Below are positions 1 through 5,384 of a stretch of DNA of 5,384 nucleotides, in pieces. Both the position numbers and the translations under genes were made by a program. Where the stretch lies: contig DQSO01000018.1 in assembly GCA_015663225.1 (NCBI GenBank), positions 1-5,384 of the forward strand. Reading direction: 5' to 3'. The notes under the pieces were generated by a model. It had not been told where the DNA came from. It worked only from the letters and a program-made list of their open reading frames with translations, and did no database searches. Origin of the DNA: Campylobacterales bacterium (GTDB taxonomy: Bacteria; Campylobacterota; Campylobacteria; Campylobacterales; QNZT01). The first letter of the stretch is position 1; each line of letters begins with the position of its first letter.

Positions 1-375
1 GGTGTTCTTCCAATACTAAATGAAAATGATGTAACAAGAACAAGTGAGTTGATGTTTGGAGATAATGATCAACTATCTGCAAATGCTACATGTTATTTTG
101 ATGCAGATATTTTAGTTTTACTTTCTGAGATAAGTTCCTACAAAGATAAAAAAGTTATAAAAGTTATAAAAGATGAGGATTTACAAATAGAATCCATAGT
201 AAATCCAACATCTTCATCAGGTGGACTTATTACTAAACTTAAAGCAGCAGAGTTTGTACTTTCACATGATAAGTGTATGTTTTTAGCAAGTGGGATTGAT
301 TTAAGTGATGCTTATTCCTTTATGATTGATAAAAATCATAAAGGTGGAACACTATTTTGTAGGAGTGAATCATGA
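1..375 (+). CDS. proB: Glutamate 5-kinase, C-terminal part (5' end outside window)
   Basis: This is the C-terminal 124 residues of glutamate 5-kinase, the cytosolic enzyme that phosphorylates glutamate with ATP in the first step of proline synthesis. The reading frame is open from base 1, so the start lies upstream. The amino-acid kinase fold is recognisable by the NEND motif (fragment residues 7-10) and GDND followed by LSA (20-27), which match E. coli N134/D137 and D148-D150 with no gap. A TKL.AA segment (78-83) carries the equivalent of K217, and the protein ends in a GTLF motif. There is no C-terminal PUA domain, as in the short forms of about 250 residues. The stretch between GDND and TKL is about 11 residues shorter than in E. 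coli and lacks a clear GLY...P element. The stop overlaps the fmt start in an ATGA. The family call is firm; full activity is inferred. Confidence 0.95.
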   Translation, partial: GVLPILNENDVTRTSELMFGDNDQLSANATCYFDADILVLLSEISSYKDKKVIKVIKDEDLQIESIVNPTSSSGGLITKLKAAEFVLSHDKCMFLASGIDLSDAYSFMIDKNHKGGTLFCRSES

Positions 376-1286
376 AAAGAGTAGTTTTTATGGGTACTCC
401 AGCTTATGCAACTACTATCTTAAAAGCACTTGTTAACTCTTGTGAGTTTGAAGTTGTGGGGCATTATTGTCAGAGTGATAAACCTGTTGGAAGAAAGCAG
501 ATTTTAACTCCACCCCACACTAAAGCTTATATAGTAGAAAATGAATTAAATATTCCTATTTTTCAACCAATTACTTTTAAAAATAAAGAGGTTGAAGATA
601 GCTTAAAAGAGTTAAAGGCAGATTTTATAGTTGTAGCAGCTTATGGAAAGATATTGCCACTTAATATTTTAAATATTGCCCCATGTATAAATCTTCATGC
701 ATCCATACTGCCTAAGTATCGTGGTGCAAGTCCTATTCAAGATGCTATTGTAAATCAAGATAAGCTTAGTGGTGTTACTGCCATAAATATGGAAGAGGGT
801 TTAGATAGCGGAGATATATTGGCTATTAGCTACTTAAATATAGAAAACATGAATGCTATTGAACTATTTGAAAGATTAGCTGATATGGCTTCAGATTTAA
901 TAATAGATGTTTTAAAAAATTATGCAAATATAATGCCACAAAAACAAAATGAGTTAAGAGTTACTCATTCTAAAAAAATCAGTAAAGATGATGGTTTGGT
1001 AAGTTTTGATGATGCTTCAAAACTCTATGCTAAATATCTTGGATATATATTTTGGCCTGGGATCTATCTAAAAAGTGGATTGAAGCTAAAAGAGATGGAG
1101 TTAGTTGAGAGTGAAAGTATAAATAAAAGTGGAGAAATTTTAAAAGTTGAAAAGGATTTTATAGTAGTTGCTTGTATTAAAGGAAGTTTGAAAATATCTT
1201 TACTTCAGCCGCCTTCAAAAAAGCTTATGAAGGCTGTTGATTATATACGAGGAAAGAGGTTAAATATTGGAGATAGTTTATCTTAA
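372..1286 (+). CDS. fmt: Methionyl-tRNA formyltransferase
   Basis: Transfers a formyl group from 10-formyl-tetrahydrofolate to initiator Met-tRNA in the cytosol, which is needed for efficient translation initiation. The 304 residues are a typical length. The N-terminal Rossmann-type formyltransferase domain (about 1-200) opens with MGTP (7-10) and has the tRNA-contacting loop around residues 34-46. The catalytic triad is visible as N107 and H109 (INLHAS) and D145 (GLDSGD), and the family signature LPKYRGA lies at 113-119. The C-terminal OB-like domain begins after the KISKDDG motif (202-208) and ends with a QPPSKK...DYIRGKRL stretch. The ATG is preceded by TAGGAG (360-365) at a 6-nt spacing and overlaps the proB stop by 4 bp, so coupled translation is likely. 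The 3' end overlaps birA by 20 bp. Confidence 0.97.
   Translation: MKRVVFMGTPAYATTILKALVNSCEFEVVGHYCQSDKPVGRKQILTPPHTKAYIVENELNIPIFQPITFKNKEVEDSLKELKADFIVVAAYGKILPLNILNIAPCINLHASILPKYRGASPIQDAIVNQDKLSGVTAINMEEGLDSGDILAISYLNIENMNAIELFERLADMASDLIIDVLKNYANIMPQKQNELRVTHSKKISKDDGLVSFDDASKLYAKYLGYIFWPGIYLKSGLKLKEMELVESESINKSGEILKVEKDFIVVACIKGSLKISLLQPPSKKLMKAVDYIRGKRLNIGDSLS
1255..1260 (+). promoter_or_regulatory. Ribosome binding site deciding the TTG start of birA
   Basis: AGAGGT lies 6 nt before TTG at 1267, inside the 3' end of fmt. It supports the TTG as the true start. The residues encoded from there reach the VDST motif that normally sits near the N-terminus of single-domain biotin ligases, and there is no ATG nearby in that frame. 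Confidence 0.7.
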
Positions 1287-1905
1287 AAATGTAGATTCAA
1301 CACATAAGTTTTTATTAAAAAAACTTTCTGAAAAAAAACTTTTTGCTCCAATTGCTGTTGTAAGTGAAGAGCAAAATAGTGGAATAGGTACAAAAGATAG
1401 AGAGTGGATTGGTTATAAAGGTAATTTATTTTTATCATTTTGTATAGAGAAAAGTGATTTGCCTCATGACCTCCCTCTTGGCTCTGTATCAATATACTAT
1501 GCATATATTTTAAAAGAAATATTATTTAAAAAGGGCTCAAAAGTATGGCTTAAATGGCCAAATGATTTTTATCTTCATGATAAAAAAATAGGTGGAGTTT
1601 TAACAACCATAAAAGGTAAAAATATCATCTGCTCAATAGGGTTAAATTTAAAAAAATCACCTAATAATTTTCAAATAATTGATATAAATATAGAAAAAGA
1701 TGAGTTAATTGAACTATATTTTTTAAAACTAAAACAAGTTATTTTTTGGAAGTATATTTTTAGACATTATAAGATAGAATTTGAGAAATCAAGAGGTTAC
1801 GAAACTACAATAAATGGTACTAAAAAAATATCGCTTGGGAGTGCTAAGCTTCAAGATGATGGTTCCATACTACTAGAAAACAGAAGGGTGTATAGTTTAA
1901 GATGA
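1267..1905 (+). CDS. birA: Biotin--[acetyl-CoA carboxylase] ligase, catalytic type without HTH domain
   Basis: Activates biotin with ATP to biotinyl-AMP and attaches it to the lysine of biotin carrier proteins such as AccB. At 212 residues it contains only the catalytic domain and a small SH3-like C-terminal domain (about 170-212). The N-terminal winged helix of E. coli BirA is absent, so it cannot act as a repressor in the E. coli manner. Visible motifs are DST (10-12), the biotin-binding loop at 39-47 (GIGTKDREW), KWPND (96-100), and K107 in KKIGG, equivalent to E. coli K183 with no net gap from the loop. The loop keeps R45 and W47, but the E. coli R116 and R118 positions are I40 and T42. 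It starts with TTG, overlaps fmt by 20 bp, and joins parA through an ATGA. The identity is clear, although the loop is divergent. Confidence 0.92.
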   Translation: MEIVYLKNVDSTHKFLLKKLSEKKLFAPIAVVSEEQNSGIGTKDREWIGYKGNLFLSFCIEKSDLPHDLPLGSVSIYYAYILKEILFKKGSKVWLKWPNDFYLHDKKIGGVLTTIKGKNIICSIGLNLKKSPNNFQIIDINIEKDELIELYFLKLKQVIFWKYIFRHYKIEFEKSRGYETTINGTKKISLGSAKLQDDGSILLENRRVYSLR

Positions 1906-2687
1906 GTGAGATAATAGCGATAGCTAATCAAAAAGGTGGAGTTGGTAAAACAACAACTGCAGTGAACCTAGCAGCTTCTTTAGCTGCACAAGAGAAGAAA
2001 GTGTTGCTTGTAGATATAGATCCTCAGGCAAATGCAACAAGTGGTTTAGGTTTTATTAGAAGTGATTATGAATTTAATATTTATCATGTGTTGCTTAAGA
2101 TTAAAAAGGCTTCAGAAGTTATTTTAAAAACTAATATGGAAACTTTAGATTTGATACCTTCAAATATTGGCTTAGTTGGTATAGAAAAAGACTTTTATGA
2201 TAGTGGGGTAAAGGGAAAAGAGTTGATACTTAAAACTCAACTTAAAGAAATTTCTGATTTATATGATTATATTATTATTGATTCACCTCCAGCTCTTGGA
2301 CCGATAACTATAAATGCACTTAGTGCAGCCGATTCGGTTATAATACCGATACAGTGTGAGTTTTATGCACTTGAAGGATTAGCTCAACTTTTAAATACTG
2401 TAAAACTTATAAAAAAAACTATTAATCCAAAGTTATCAATAAAAGGTTTTTTACCTACTATGTATAGTTCTCAAAATAACCTATCAAAACAAGTTTTTTC
2501 AGATTTAAAACAACATTTTAAAAGTAAACTATTTGTTGAAAAAAAGAGTTCATCTTATATTGTAATACCTAGAAATATTAAACTTGCTGAGTCCCCTAGT
2601 TTTGGTAAACCTATAATATTATATGATATAAAGTCAAGTGGTTCAGTCGCTTATCAAAATTTAGCAGAAAATATTTTAGCTAGTTAG
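1902..2687 (+). CDS. parA: Chromosome partitioning ATPase ParA/Soj
   Basis: A deviant Walker ATPase that binds nucleoid DNA as an ATP dimer and works with ParB to segregate the replication origin. It has 261 residues, the usual size of short chromosomal ParA proteins without an N-terminal HTH. The deviant Walker A motif KGGVGKTT spans 11-18, with signature lysine K11 and P-loop lysine K16. Walker A' is DIDPQAN (38-44), and Walker B ends at D127 (IIIDSPP). Near the C-terminus are IPRNIKLAESPSFGKPI (222-238) and LYD, typical of the family. At the position of the second DNA-contact element (family DARTNL) it reads SSQNNL (189-194), so an arginine is replaced by Q191. The start ATG lies in an ATGA with the birA stop. 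The nearest purine-rich stretch, AAGGG at 1884-1888, is too far for a good Shine-Dalgarno, so coupling to birA is likely. Confidence 0.96.
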   Translation: MSEIIAIANQKGGVGKTTTAVNLAASLAAQEKKVLLVDIDPQANATSGLGFIRSDYEFNIYHVLLKIKKASEVILKTNMETLDLIPSNIGLVGIEKDFYDSGVKGKELILKTQLKEISDLYDYIIIDSPPALGPITINALSAADSVIIPIQCEFYALEGLAQLLNTVKLIKKTINPKLSIKGFLPTMYSSQNNLSKQVFSDLKQHFKSKLFVEKKSSSYIVIPRNIKLAESPSFGKPIILYDIKSSGSVAYQNLAENILAS

Positions 2688-2697
2688 AGGAGAATAT

Positions 2698-3555
2698 ATG
2701 TCAAAACAAAAACTTGGAAGAGGTCTTGGTGCGATTTTAGATGATGTTGAAGAAGCATATAGACAGGATATGGAGGGTAATCATGTCTCTGTAAAAGAGA
2801 TTCCGCTGGATAAAATCACACCAAATGTATATCAACCTAGAAAGCATTTTAATCAAGAAGCTTTGCAGAGCCTTAGCGATTCTATAGTGAAACATGGTCT
2901 TTTGCAACCAATAGTTGTTGTAAAAAAAGATGATGGCTACATGATCATAGCAGGTGAGCGAAGATTTCGTGCATCAGGTCTTGCAGGTTTAGAAACTATT
3001 GAAGCAATAGTTGCAGATTTTGAATCGAAAAATTTACGAGAGTTAGCACTTATAGAAAATATCCAAAGAGAGGATCTTACACCGATAGAGTTAGCAAGTT
3101 CTTATAAAGAGTTGATTAGTGAATATATGATAACTCAAGAAGAGCTTAGTGATATAGTATGTAAAAGTCGTTCACATATTGCAAATACTATGAGGCTTTT
3201 AACTCTTAGTGACTATACAAAAGAGCTTTTAAATCTGGGTAAAATTACACAAGGTCATGCTAAGGTTCTAGTAGGATTGGATGTTCAGAGTGAAAAACTT
3301 ATAGTTGATACAATAGTTGGTCAAAAACTTAGTGTTAGAGAGTGTGAAGATCTTATAAAAAGAGTTAAAACTCAAAATACAAATTTAGATGCTAAATCTA
3401 ACTTAGAGAAGAGTGAAACTTTATATAAAAAGGTTGATGAAGTAGTATTAAAAGTAAAAAAATGTGGTTTTAATATCAAGAGAAGTGGGGATAAAGTAGT
3501 TATAAATTTCAAAGATGATTCAAATATTGAAGAGTTTTTGAGATTTTTTAAATAA
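2698..3555 (+). CDS. parB: Chromosome partitioning protein ParB/Spo0J
   Basis: A centromere-binding CTPase clamp that loads at parS sites, spreads on DNA and stimulates ParA. It has 285 residues with all expected parts. The N-terminal KLGRGLGAIL (5-14) is the ParA-interacting tail. The CTP-binding domain shows QPRKHF (46-51), GERRFRAS (86-93) and ENIQRE (120-125). The helix-turn-helix that reads parS lies at about 145-168 (ITQEEL...SRSHIANTMRLL). A variable linker (about 222-245) leads to a C-terminal dimerisation segment. A strong ribosome site, AGAGGAGA (2686-2693), overlaps the parA stop, and the two genes are 10 bp apart, as expected for a parAB pair. I saw no canonical parS palindrome within the window. 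Confidence 0.96.
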   Translation: MSKQKLGRGLGAILDDVEEAYRQDMEGNHVSVKEIPLDKITPNVYQPRKHFNQEALQSLSDSIVKHGLLQPIVVVKKDDGYMIIAGERRFRASGLAGLETIEAIVADFESKNLRELALIENIQREDLTPIELASSYKELISEYMITQEELSDIVCKSRSHIANTMRLLTLSDYTKELLNLGKITQGHAKVLVGLDVQSEKLIVDTIVGQKLSVRECEDLIKRVKTQNTNLDAKSNLEKSETLYKKVDEVVLKVKKCGFNIKRSGDKVVINFKDDSNIEEFLRFFK

Positions 3556-3557
3556 GG

Positions 3558-3580
3558 TTTTATTATTTTTATGGTAATAT
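3558..3580 (+). promoter_or_regulatory. Candidate sigma70-type promoter of the ATP synthase operon
   Basis: The gap between parB and atpF' holds T-rich runs (3558-3570) followed by TGGTAATAT (3572-3580). This is an extended -10 element whose hexamer TAATAT (3575-3580) matches TATAAT at 4 of 6 positions. Campylobacterota housekeeping promoters typically have a good (often extended) -10 and periodic T tracts instead of a -35 box, which is what is seen here. A transcript would start near 3587 and leave a leader of about 28 nt. The assignment is an inference from pattern and position. Confidence 0.55.
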
Positions 3581-3614
3581 CGCCCAAATTTCAAGACTTA
3601 AGTAAAGGAAGCGG

Positions 3615-4037
3615 ATGTTAGACATTAGTTTAGGTATGGTTGTATTTGTTGTTGTATTGTTCTTATCACTAATATATGTGTTAAATAATATGATGTATGG
3701 TCCACTCATGGCATTTATGGACAAAAGAGAGAAGATAATTGCTGATGATGAAGCTAGTATTAGTGAGAATAGTGATGAAATAGCTGCTTTGAAAGAAGAA
3801 GCTAACTCAATTATTAGTGAAGCTAAGAGTGAAGCTAGTGAGATTAAGAGTTCAGCTTTAGCAAAAATAAAAGCTGACTTTGCAGAAGAGTTAGAGAGCA
3901 AGAAATCCTCTTTAGAAGCTACATTGGAGGGATTTGTAGATGAATTAACTAGTGTTAGAGATTCTTTGAAAAAAGATATTTCTGCAAATATAGGTTCATA
4001 TAAAGATTCAATAGAGTCTAAGTTAAAAAATATATAA
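3615..4037 (+). CDS. atpF': F1Fo ATP synthase subunit b' (peripheral stalk)
   Basis: One of two b-type peripheral-stalk subunits that tie the F1 head to the membrane Fo part of ATP synthase. It has 140 residues: a single N-terminal membrane helix (about 6-25) without a cleavable signal, then P30 and the conserved R38 of the KRE motif just inside the membrane, then a long charged Ala/Glu/Lys/Ser-rich coiled coil to the end. It is shorter than the next gene's b subunit, as usual for b'. AAAGGAAG (3604-3611) precedes the ATG. It is the first gene of the atp operon after a 59-bp gap and is followed by atpF after 9 bp. The assignment as b' rather than b rests on order, length and lack of the leader seen in the next gene. 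A heterodimeric b/b' stalk is inferred. Confidence 0.9.
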   Translation: MLDISLGMVVFVVVLFLSLIYVLNNMMYGPLMAFMDKREKIIADDEASISENSDEIAALKEEANSIISEAKSEASEIKSSALAKIKADFAEELESKKSSLEATLEGFVDELTSVRDSLKKDISANIGSYKDSIESKLKNI

Positions 4038-4041
4038 GGAG
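4036..4041 (+). promoter_or_regulatory. Ribosome binding site deciding the TTG start of atpF
   Basis: A full AAGGAG overlaps the atpF' stop codon and sits 5 nt before TTG at 4047. This spacing makes TTG the best start. It adds a basic-hydrophobic leader that would be lost with any later start. Confidence 0.75.
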
Positions 4042-4046
4042 TTAAT

Positions 4047-4553
4047 TTGAAGTTAAAATATACATTTTTACTGCTTTTGCCAACTTTTTTACTTGCAAGC
4101 GAAGAGGGTGGCACAGATATAATTGAAAGAACAATCAACTTTTCAATTTTTGCTGCTATTTTGTATTATCTAATAGCAGATAAAGCAAAAGCATTTTTCA
4201 CTGGAAGAACAAAAGATATAGCAGATAGATTGTCTTCACTTGAATCTAAGCTTCAAGAGACTAAAGATTTAAAGAGCGAAGCAATAGCTAGTGTTGATAG
4301 TGCTAAGCGAAGTTCAGTAGAGATTATTGAACTAGCTCATAAAGAGGTAGAGATGCAATCAGCAAAACTAAAAGATATTTTTGAGCATGATGTGGCATAT
4401 CTTGAAAAATCTTATGAAGATAAGAAAGAAATTTTACAGAAGAAGATGACTGAAGAAGTTGTTTCTGAAGTAATTAATGATCTATTTGCTGATGGTGGAG
4501 TTTCTTTAGGTGATGATGAGTTAGTAAATATAATAAATAAAAAGGTTGCATAA
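4047..4553 (+). CDS. atpF: F1Fo ATP synthase subunit b (peripheral stalk), with signal-peptide-like leader
   Basis: The second b-type peripheral-stalk subunit of ATP synthase, 168 residues. Residues 1-17 look like a signal peptide: K2 and K4, then a leucine/phenylalanine-rich core, then LLASEE, with a plausible cleavage site near residues 17-18. A second hydrophobic segment at about 29-44 (TINFSIFAAILYYLIAD) is the true membrane anchor, followed by F51 and the conserved R54 (TGR). The rest is a long charged coiled coil reaching the delta-binding C-terminus. It starts with TTG under a strong AAGGAG and ends 3 bp before atpH. The family and operon position are secure. That the leader is cleaved is an inference. 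Confidence 0.92.
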   Translation: MKLKYTFLLLLPTFLLASEEGGTDIIERTINFSIFAAILYYLIADKAKAFFTGRTKDIADRLSSLESKLQETKDLKSEAIASVDSAKRSSVEIIELAHKEVEMQSAKLKDIFEHDVAYLEKSYEDKKEILQKKMTEEVVSEVINDLFADGGVSLGDDELVNIINKKVA

Positions 4554-4556
4554 GTT

Positions 4557-5087
4557 ATGAGTGAAATGATTGCAAAAAGATATGTAAAGGCTTTAATAAA
4601 GTCTGTGGATCTTAAAGAGCTATCTATTGTTTCATCATCCCTTAGATCAATAGTTCCAGCTTTTAAAGATTTGAAAGTTAGAACTATTCTTGTTTCAAAT
4701 GATACTTCAACTGATGAAAAAGTTGAGTTTATAGTATCAATGATGGAGAATGTTGATAATAAAGTTTTAAATCTTTTAAAGCTTTTAGGTGATTATGGAA
4801 GATTGGAGCTACTTCCAACTATATCAAAAGAGTTAGATTTTGAAGTCGCTAAGCTTTTAAACACTCATAAAGGTATAGTTATAAGTGGTAATGCTCTTAG
4901 TGATGATAAAATATTAAATATAGCTAATAACTTAAGTAAGAAGTATGATACAACAATTGAGTTAGAAAATCTTGTTAGTGACTATAATGGTATTAAGGTT
5001 GAGATTGAGAGTTTAGGTTTAGAAATCGGATTTTCATCAGATAGATTGAAGACTCAGTTATCTGAGCATATTTTAAAAGCTATTTAA
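4557..5087 (+). CDS. atpH: F1Fo ATP synthase subunit delta (OSCP-like)
   Basis: Connects the top of the F1 alpha3beta3 head to the peripheral stalk in the cytoplasm. The 176 residues match the usual length. The N-terminal helical domain begins with the family IAKRY.KAL pattern (5-13), and [18 protein letters not shown] (72-89) is the typical helix 5-6 region. The C-terminal domain closes with [16 protein letters not shown] (145-160) and a final helix. It starts 3 bp after the atpF stop and has only a weak AAGG (4542-4545) 11 nt upstream, so translation is probably coupled to atpF. A second in-frame ATG at 4566 is possible, but the first gives the usual MSE.IAKRY N-terminus. Two consecutive TAA stops end it (5085-5090). 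Confidence 0.94.
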   Translation: MSEMIAKRYVKALIKSVDLKELSIVSSSLRSIVPAFKDLKVRTILVSNDTSTDEKVEFIVSMMENVDNKVLNLLKLLGDYGRLELLPTISKELDFEVAKLLNTHKGIVISGNALSDDKILNIANNLSKKYDTTIELENLVSDYNGIKVEIESLGLEIGFSSDRLKTQLSEHILKAI

Positions 5088-5095
5088 TAAATAAT

Positions 5096-5101
5096 AAGGA
5101 G
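5096..5101 (+). promoter_or_regulatory. Ribosome binding site of atpA, favouring the GTG start
   Basis: AAGGAG stands 6 nt before GTG at 5108 and only 3 nt before an in-frame TTG at 5105. The spacing favours GTG, which also gives an N-terminus ([11 protein letters not shown]) in line with alpha subunits. Confidence 0.7.
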
Positions 5102-5107
5102 AAATTG

Positions 5108-5384
5108 GTGAGCGCAAAAATTAGAGCTGATGAGATTAGTTCTCTAATCAAAGAGAGAATCGATAATTTTGAACTAAATATAGATGTTGAAGAGACTGGT
5201 AAAGTTGTAAGTTATGCTGATGGTGTTGCTAGAGTTTATGGTATGAGTAATATTATGGCTGGTGAGATGGTTGAGTTTGAGAACGGTGACAAGGGTATGG
5301 CTATTAACTTAGAGGAGTCAAATGTTGGTGTTGTTGTACTTGGTAGTGGCGCTGGGATAAGAGAAGGTTCAAGTGTAAAAAGAA
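5108..5384 (+). CDS. atpA: F1Fo ATP synthase subunit alpha, N-terminal part (3' end outside window)
   Basis: The first 92 codons of the roughly 500-residue alpha subunit, which forms the non-catalytic nucleotide sites of the F1 head. An N-terminal helix ([17 protein letters not shown]) that contacts delta leads into the beta-barrel domain. Its conserved pieces are [16 protein letters not shown] (31-46), GEMVEF (52-57), the GMAINLEE stretch (63-70) and VGVVVLG (73-79). The Walker A motif lies beyond the right edge. It starts 20 bp after atpH with its own strong ribosome site, which suits the higher copy number of alpha (three per complex) compared with delta (one). Start codon GTG is preferred over the adjacent TTG. 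Confidence 0.96.
   Translation, partial: MSAKIRADEISSLIKERIDNFELNIDVEETGKVVSYADGVARVYGMSNIMAGEMVEFENGDKGMAINLEESNVGVVVLGSGAGIREGSSVKR

Noticed and set aside
753..772. Short TAAGCTTA palindrome in fmt and similar AAGCTT words elsewhere
   Set aside because: These arise from common Lys-Leu and Ala-Lys-Leu codons, show no regular spacing, and have no associated structure.
1283..1504. A 73-codon - strand open frame inside birA
   Set aside because: Antisense shadow of the conserved birA catalytic region in AT-rich DNA, with no motif.
2612..2623. A 12-bp perfect palindrome TATAATATTATA near the 3' end of parA, also containing a TATAAT
   Set aside because: It encodes conserved ParA residues (PIILYD), contains only A and T, and has no matching -35 or T-tract context. 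Such words are expected by chance here.
3551..3564. Possible hairpin AATAA-GGTT-TTATT after the parB stop
   Set aside because: The stem is 5 bp of A-T pairs only, too weak for an intrinsic terminator; the following T-rich stretch is better explained as part of the promoter.
3372..3587. A 71-codon - strand open frame over the end of parB
   Set aside because: Antisense shadow. It also runs across the likely atp promoter, and its low-complexity Phe/Ser/Leu content reflects the Lys-rich parB end.
1902..3614. A parS site near parAB
   Set aside because: I looked for a TGTTTCACGTGAAACA-like palindrome with a CACGTG core and found none here or elsewhere in the window; pieces such as TTTCACATGAT near 260 do not match both arms.
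3569..4138. A 189-codon open frame on the - strand opposite atpF' and the start of atpF
   Set aside because: It lies fully antisense to well-supported atp genes. Its serine/leucine-rich composition is what results from reading the complement of a Glu/Lys/Ala/Ser coiled coil, and it has no recognisable domain.
4529..4534. A perfect TATAAT 22 bases before the atpH start
   Set aside because: It lies inside the atpF coding end without an extended -10 or clear upstream element; short spacing and operon structure make a separate atpH promoter unlikely.

Overview
This AT-rich window looks like a core chromosomal segment of a Campylobacterota (epsilonproteobacterial) genome. The gene order is proB - fmt - birA - parA - parB - atpF' - atpF - atpH - atpA, all on the + strand. 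From memory, the same order occurs in Campylobacter jejuni, and Helicobacter pylori keeps the fmt-to-atpA part. A free-living Sulfurimonas-like relative is plausible, but I cannot fix the genus from this sequence alone.

Layout. Bases 1-375 hold the 3' half of proB (proline synthesis), entering from the left edge. Bases 372-1905 hold fmt (formylation of initiator tRNA) and birA (biotin protein ligase). Bases 1902-3555 hold parA and parB (chromosome segregation). A 59-bp gap (3556-3614) carries the best promoter candidate in the window. The ATP synthase operon follows: atpF' (b'), atpF (b), atpH (delta) and the first 92 codons of atpA (alpha), cut by the right edge. There is no RNA gene, mobile element, CRISPR array or non-coding stretch over 300 bases.

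How the genes fit together. proB-fmt and birA-parA overlap through ATGA junctions, fmt-birA overlap by 20 bp, and parA-parB are 10 bp apart. The first five genes therefore probably form one transcript with translational coupling. The atp genes build the peripheral stalk (b, b', delta) and then the F1 head of F1Fo ATP synthase, probably from their own promoter. birA and atpF start with TTG and atpA probably with GTG.

I found no undescribed biological system. The points most worth a second look are family-level deviations: a shortened active-site segment in ProB, a biotin loop in BirA lacking the arginine equivalent to E. coli R118, a ParA in which a DNA-contact arginine appears replaced by glutamine, and a b subunit that starts with a signal-peptide-like segment.
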